Assembly (NCBI GenBank): GCA_910586315.1
Contig: CAJUIP010000060.1
Location: 1-14,929 of the forward strand
DNA length: 14,929 nucleotides
Reading direction: 5' to 3'
DNA from: an uncultured Lachnospiraceae bacterium
GTDB taxonomy: Bacteria; Bacillota; Clostridia; Lachnospirales; Lachnospiraceae
The position numbers and the translations under genes are program-made. Below the pieces are notes generated by a model. That model searched no databases, was not told the DNA's origin, and was given only the letters and a program-made list of their open reading frames with translations. Below, in pieces: positions 12,401 to 14,929 of the stretch (position 1 is the first letter of the stretch; the number at the start of each line of letters is the position of its first letter).

Positions 12401-12416
12401 CATAGTATACACTATG
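12401..12416 (-). promoter_or_regulatory. Palindrome over a -10-like hexamer, possible autoregulatory operator
   Basis: CATAGT and ACTATG flank four bases in a 16-bp dyad. On the minus strand it contains TATACT (12404-12409), a plausible -10, but no good -35 is seen 16-18 bp upstream. It lies 33 bases before the small gene's ATG, the usual place for an antitoxin-bound operator. Confidence 0.4.
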
Positions 12417-12449
12417 CTTCTTTTACGTCGTTTTCATTTCGCACTCAAT

Positions 12450-12467
12450 TTATCCACAAGCTGTGGA
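12450..12467. promoter_or_regulatory. Dyad with a DnaA-box-like sequence
   Basis: TCCACA (12453-12458) and TGTGGA (12462-12467) form a perfect dyad around AGC, and the left side reads TTATCCACA, a perfect DnaA box match. It is a single site in the 157-base gap between hsdS and the small gene. It could be a second operator half, a weak hairpin, or a chance match. Confidence 0.3.
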
Positions 12468-12525
12468 CGAATCTGGTTATAAACTGGTACAATATTCATA
12501 TATTTTAAATTCATTTTGGAGAAAT

Positions 12526-13830
12526 TTATACCTCCTTTTTCCCTGTCACATATTCGTAAATCAAAGATTTTTTATAATTTTCTATCTCAGAGAGATACTG
12601 CTCTTTCTTGGCAATAAGTTCATCTATCGCTGAACATTTTCTGTCAAGATAACTTGCTATCTCTTTCTGTTCTTCATAACCTGGCACAGTAATGGAAAAA
12701 TTCAGGAACTTATCTGCCTGTAATCTCCATCTGCCTAACCCGCTTACTCCTTGCCCTAATCCATAGAAAATACGGTTTGTATAACACATCTGCATCAAAT
12801 ATAAATAGTATTGACCACAATAACTATCCTTATCAATCAATCCAAATACTCTATAATCGGGGCTTGTTACACCTTCATATTTGGAAACATCCACCCATCC
12901 AGTCAATAGATCCATATGATTCATCGCAAAATCGCCTATATGTACCAGTTGATAATTGCTATAGTTCTCAGCTAACTGCCCTTCATTTTTAGATAAATCT
13001 TTTGGCTTAATTCCTTTTTGCGTTATAGATAATACCGTATACCCTTCTTCTCCTGCTATATCTTTTTGAATTTTGAAAATATATTTAATCTTTCTCATTT
13101 CCCAGTCACTTGGAATCTGTCCGAACCATGTACTTTGACTATCCTTCATTTCCCTGTTATCTCTTACTCCTCTGGTAACAGCCTGTGTAATGACGGCTTG
13201 CTTTAGCTTTTTGTATTCATCTATACTTGCACGAGTTTTTTCAAGCACGTTATCAAGCTCTAAACATATAATATCAAGATACTTGACAATCCTATACTGT
13301 TCTTGAAGAGTTGGCTCTGGAACAATTAAATTTGCTATATGCATTGAATTTATATTTCCTATACCAGAGGTAGTGTTTTGCATATATGTAAACTGTGATC
13401 TAGATATATCCGAATTAAGTATATACCAATAATATTTTGCAGAAACAGTTTTTGATAATCTAATTCTCTGAATAAAATTAGAATAATAACACTGTTCTTT
13501 TTCAATAACATCGTCTACAATAGTGGTTTTACCAATATGCAAATTACTACCACTTGATTTTGTTATAAGCAAATCATTCTTCTTACACAGGTAATATATT
13601 TTATTAGATATTTTACTCAAATCTCTTTTTGCAGGAGATACTATATCCCATTTGCCATCAACAGTTTGTTCAGTTGAACGCAAAACGGTTTCTCCATTAT
13701 CATCTACTGAATCATCTCCCCATATTCCACCATCATTTTGTGTTATAATGTTCTTAAAAAAATGACAAGTCCACTCTTTCGGTATCTCCCCAATCCACTC
13801 ACTCCCGCTATCCTCCATCTCCCTGGCCAT
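12526..13830 (-). CDS. hsdS: Type I restriction enzyme, specificity (S) subunit
   Basis: A 434-residue DNA-recognition subunit with the classical two-half layout. Each half opens with the same pattern (SGSEWIGEIPKEW near residues 8-20, and STWFGQIPSDWE near 230-241), followed by a target recognition domain. Each half closes with a coiled-coil spacer (LKQAVITQAVTRGV near 207-220, and KKSLIYEYVTGKK at the C-terminus). It would set the bipartite target sequence for both HsdM and HsdR. The ATG at 13830 lies two bases past the hsdM stop; an in-frame ATG four codons on is an alternative. The first recognition domain, especially about 13380-13620, is clearly more AT-rich than hsdM and hsdR, as often seen when recognition domains are exchanged by recombination. 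No second hsdS copy or site-specific recombinase is visible in this window. Confidence 0.93.
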   Translation of the reverse strand: MAREMEDSGSEWIGEIPKEWTCHFFKNIITQNDGGIWGDDSVDDNGETVLRSTEQTVDGKWDIVSPAKRDLSKISNKIYYLCKKNDLLITKSSGSNLHIGKTTIVDDVIEKEQCYYSNFIQRIRLSKTVSAKYYWYILNSDISRSQFTYMQNTTSGIGNINSMHIANLIVPEPTLQEQYRIVKYLDIICLELDNVLEKTRASIDEYKKLKQAVITQAVTRGVRDNREMKDSQSTWFGQIPSDWEMRKIKYIFKIQKDIAGEEGYTVLSITQKGIKPKDLSKNEGQLAENYSNYQLVHIGDFAMNHMDLLTGWVDVSKYEGVTSPDYRVFGLIDKDSYCGQYYLYLMQMCYTNRIFYGLGQGVSGLGRWRLQADKFLNFSITVPGYEEQKEIASYLDRKCSAIDELIAKKEQYLSEIENYKKSLIYEYVTGKKEV

Positions 13831-13832
13831 AC

Positions 13833-14929
13833 CTATTTCTCCCCCGCAAACAGCTTCTCCAAAGAAGCTGAAATATCAGCCTCCAATACATGAATCCGCG
13901 CCACAATATCCTCCACTTTTTCCGGTGCCTGATACTCATAGAAATATCTTGTCATAGGTATCTCATAGCCTACCTTTGTCTTTTTCTTATCGATCCACGC
14001 ATCCTCCGCATAAGGCAGCACTTCTCTCTCAAAATACCTGTCAATATCCTGCGTAAGCGGCACGTTCTCCGTATCGCGCAGGCTTGCATCTGCAACGGGT
14101 TTACCCTTTTTTAGGACAATCTCCCCGTTCTCATCTCTCTCAGGTCTTTCCACCACAATTTTGTTATATCCAAACTCTACTGTCTCAAATATTTTACTCT
14201 CACAATAGATTCCGCCCTTATCTCCATACACAGCACAGTTTTTAAAAGAACCATACGCCTTTACAATCAGTTCCCGGCATTGATCCGTAATATCGTTTCT
14301 TTTCGTTCCAATGCTTTTTCTTCTGGCTTCATAGCAATGAGAGGCATCTATAAGCTGCACTTTCCCTTCCCGATATGGCGGTTTATTCTTAGAACAAATC
14401 CAGATGTATGTACTGATTCCCGTATTCATAAACATATCCGTAGAAAGCTGTACGATACAATCCAGCCAGTCATTTTCCAAAATATATCTTCTAATCTCTG
14501 ATGGACCGCTTCCTGCATCTCCTGAAAATAACGGAGAGCCATTTTGTATAATCGCCATCTTTCCATTCGGCGCAAGTTTGGAAAGCCCATTTAATACAAA
14601 CAACTGCTGTCCGTCACTGATTTTGGGAAGCCCTGGCGCAAATCTACCCTGCTCTCCTCTTGCGGCTTCCTCTTCCACCTTTTTCTGTTCCCGTTTCCAG
14701 TCAATTCCAAAAGGTGGATTGGAAATACAATAATCAAAAGTAAATCCTGCAAACCGGTCGTCCGACAGAGTATCTCCGAACCGCATATTATCCGGATCTC
14801 CTCCGCGAATCATCATATCTGCTTTTGCTATCGCATAAGTAGACGGGTTAAACTCCTGTCCAAAGCAGGTAACTTCTATATCGCTGTTCAAATCATGGAT
14901 TCTCTCCTCCATACAGGAAAGCATCTGAG
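13833..14929 (-). CDS. hsdM: Type I DNA adenine methyltransferase (M subunit), partial
   Basis: The C-terminal 364 or so residues of an N6-adenine methyltransferase; the N-terminal part with AdoMet motif I lies beyond the right edge. Catalytic motif IV is NPPF in DYCISNPPFGIDW. The characteristic HsdM/N6_Mtase segments GQEFNPSTYAIAKADMMIRG, GKMAIIQNGSPLFSG and RRYILENDWLDCIVQL follow in order. The C-terminal tail (ARIHVLEADISASLEKLFAG) is helical, as in HsdM ends. The protein modifies the host's copies of the target and forms the M2S core with HsdS. Its TAG stop (13833-13835) is two bases before the hsdS ATG, so the pair is tightly coupled. The frame stays open to the edge, so the ATG at 14924 is internal and not the start. 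Confidence 0.95.
   Translation of the reverse strand, partial: QMLSCMEERIHDLNSDIEVTCFGQEFNPSTYAIAKADMMIRGGDPDNMRFGDTLSDDRFAGFTFDYCISNPPFGIDWKREQKKVEEEAARGEQGRFAPGLPKISDGQQLFVLNGLSKLAPNGKMAIIQNGSPLFSGDAGSGPSEIRRYILENDWLDCIVQLSTDMFMNTGISTYIWICSKNKPPYREGKVQLIDASHCYEARRKSIGTKRNDITDQCRELIVKAYGSFKNCAVYGDKGGIYCESKIFETVEFGYNKIVVERPERDENGEIVLKKGKPVADASLRDTENVPLTQDIDRYFEREVLPYAEDAWIDKKKTKVGYEIPMTRYFYEYQAPEKVEDIVARIHVLEADISASLEKLFAGEK

Noticed and set aside
12526..14929. Phase-variable hsdS inversion system
   Set aside because: No second hsdS fragment, inverted repeats or recombinase is visible, although one could lie beyond the right edge.

Overview
The window looks like a chromosomal segment from a low- to mid-GC Firmicute, most likely a gut clostridium of the Lachnospiraceae type. 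The reasons are strong AGGAGG-type ribosome binding sites, a classical threonine T-box in front of a threonyl-tRNA synthetase, and the overall style of the genes. This placement is an inference from gene content, not a database result. Almost all genes are on the minus strand, so transcription runs from high to low coordinates.

Right part (about 8.4-14.9 kb, visibly more AT-rich): a type I restriction-modification locus read in the order hsdM (cut by the window edge), hsdS, a small two-gene cassette, then hsdR. The cassette is a 73-aa protein overlapping a 201-aa zeta-toxin/COG4185-type P-loop kinase with a GTG start. It sits between the specificity and restriction subunits, so the layout is a restriction system carrying an embedded toxin-antitoxin-like module. 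A palindrome and a -10-like hexamer lie in front of the cassette, and I see no terminator between it and hsdR.

Middle part (about 4.0-8.1 kb): an APH-fold kinase with a good promoter and a 21-codon open frame just ahead of it. Next comes a T-box leader and a threonyl-tRNA synthetase that lacks the N-terminal TGS domain. Its editing domain carries an extra segment of about 50 residues, built from three 12-residue tandem repeats. Then there is a terminator and an AT-rich spacer.

Left part (about 1-4.0 kb, GC-richer): a GNAT acetyltransferase and an aldo/keto reductase that may be coupled through a 90-codon in-frame extension, then a decayed plus-strand gene remnant. About 900 bp without a convincing gene follows, holding degenerate tandem repeats, then a RimJ/RimL-type acetyltransferase and a methyltransferase remnant cut after about 30 codons. 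The leftmost bases may be the C-terminus of a plus-strand gene.

Two things stand out. The first is the kinase/toxin-like cassette inside the hsd operon. The second is a set of unrelated short tandem repeats (18, 24, 30, 36, 38 and 41 bp units) scattered through the left 6 kb and apparently absent from the hsd region. Several of them are in frame inside or beside genes, including the conserved synthetase gene.
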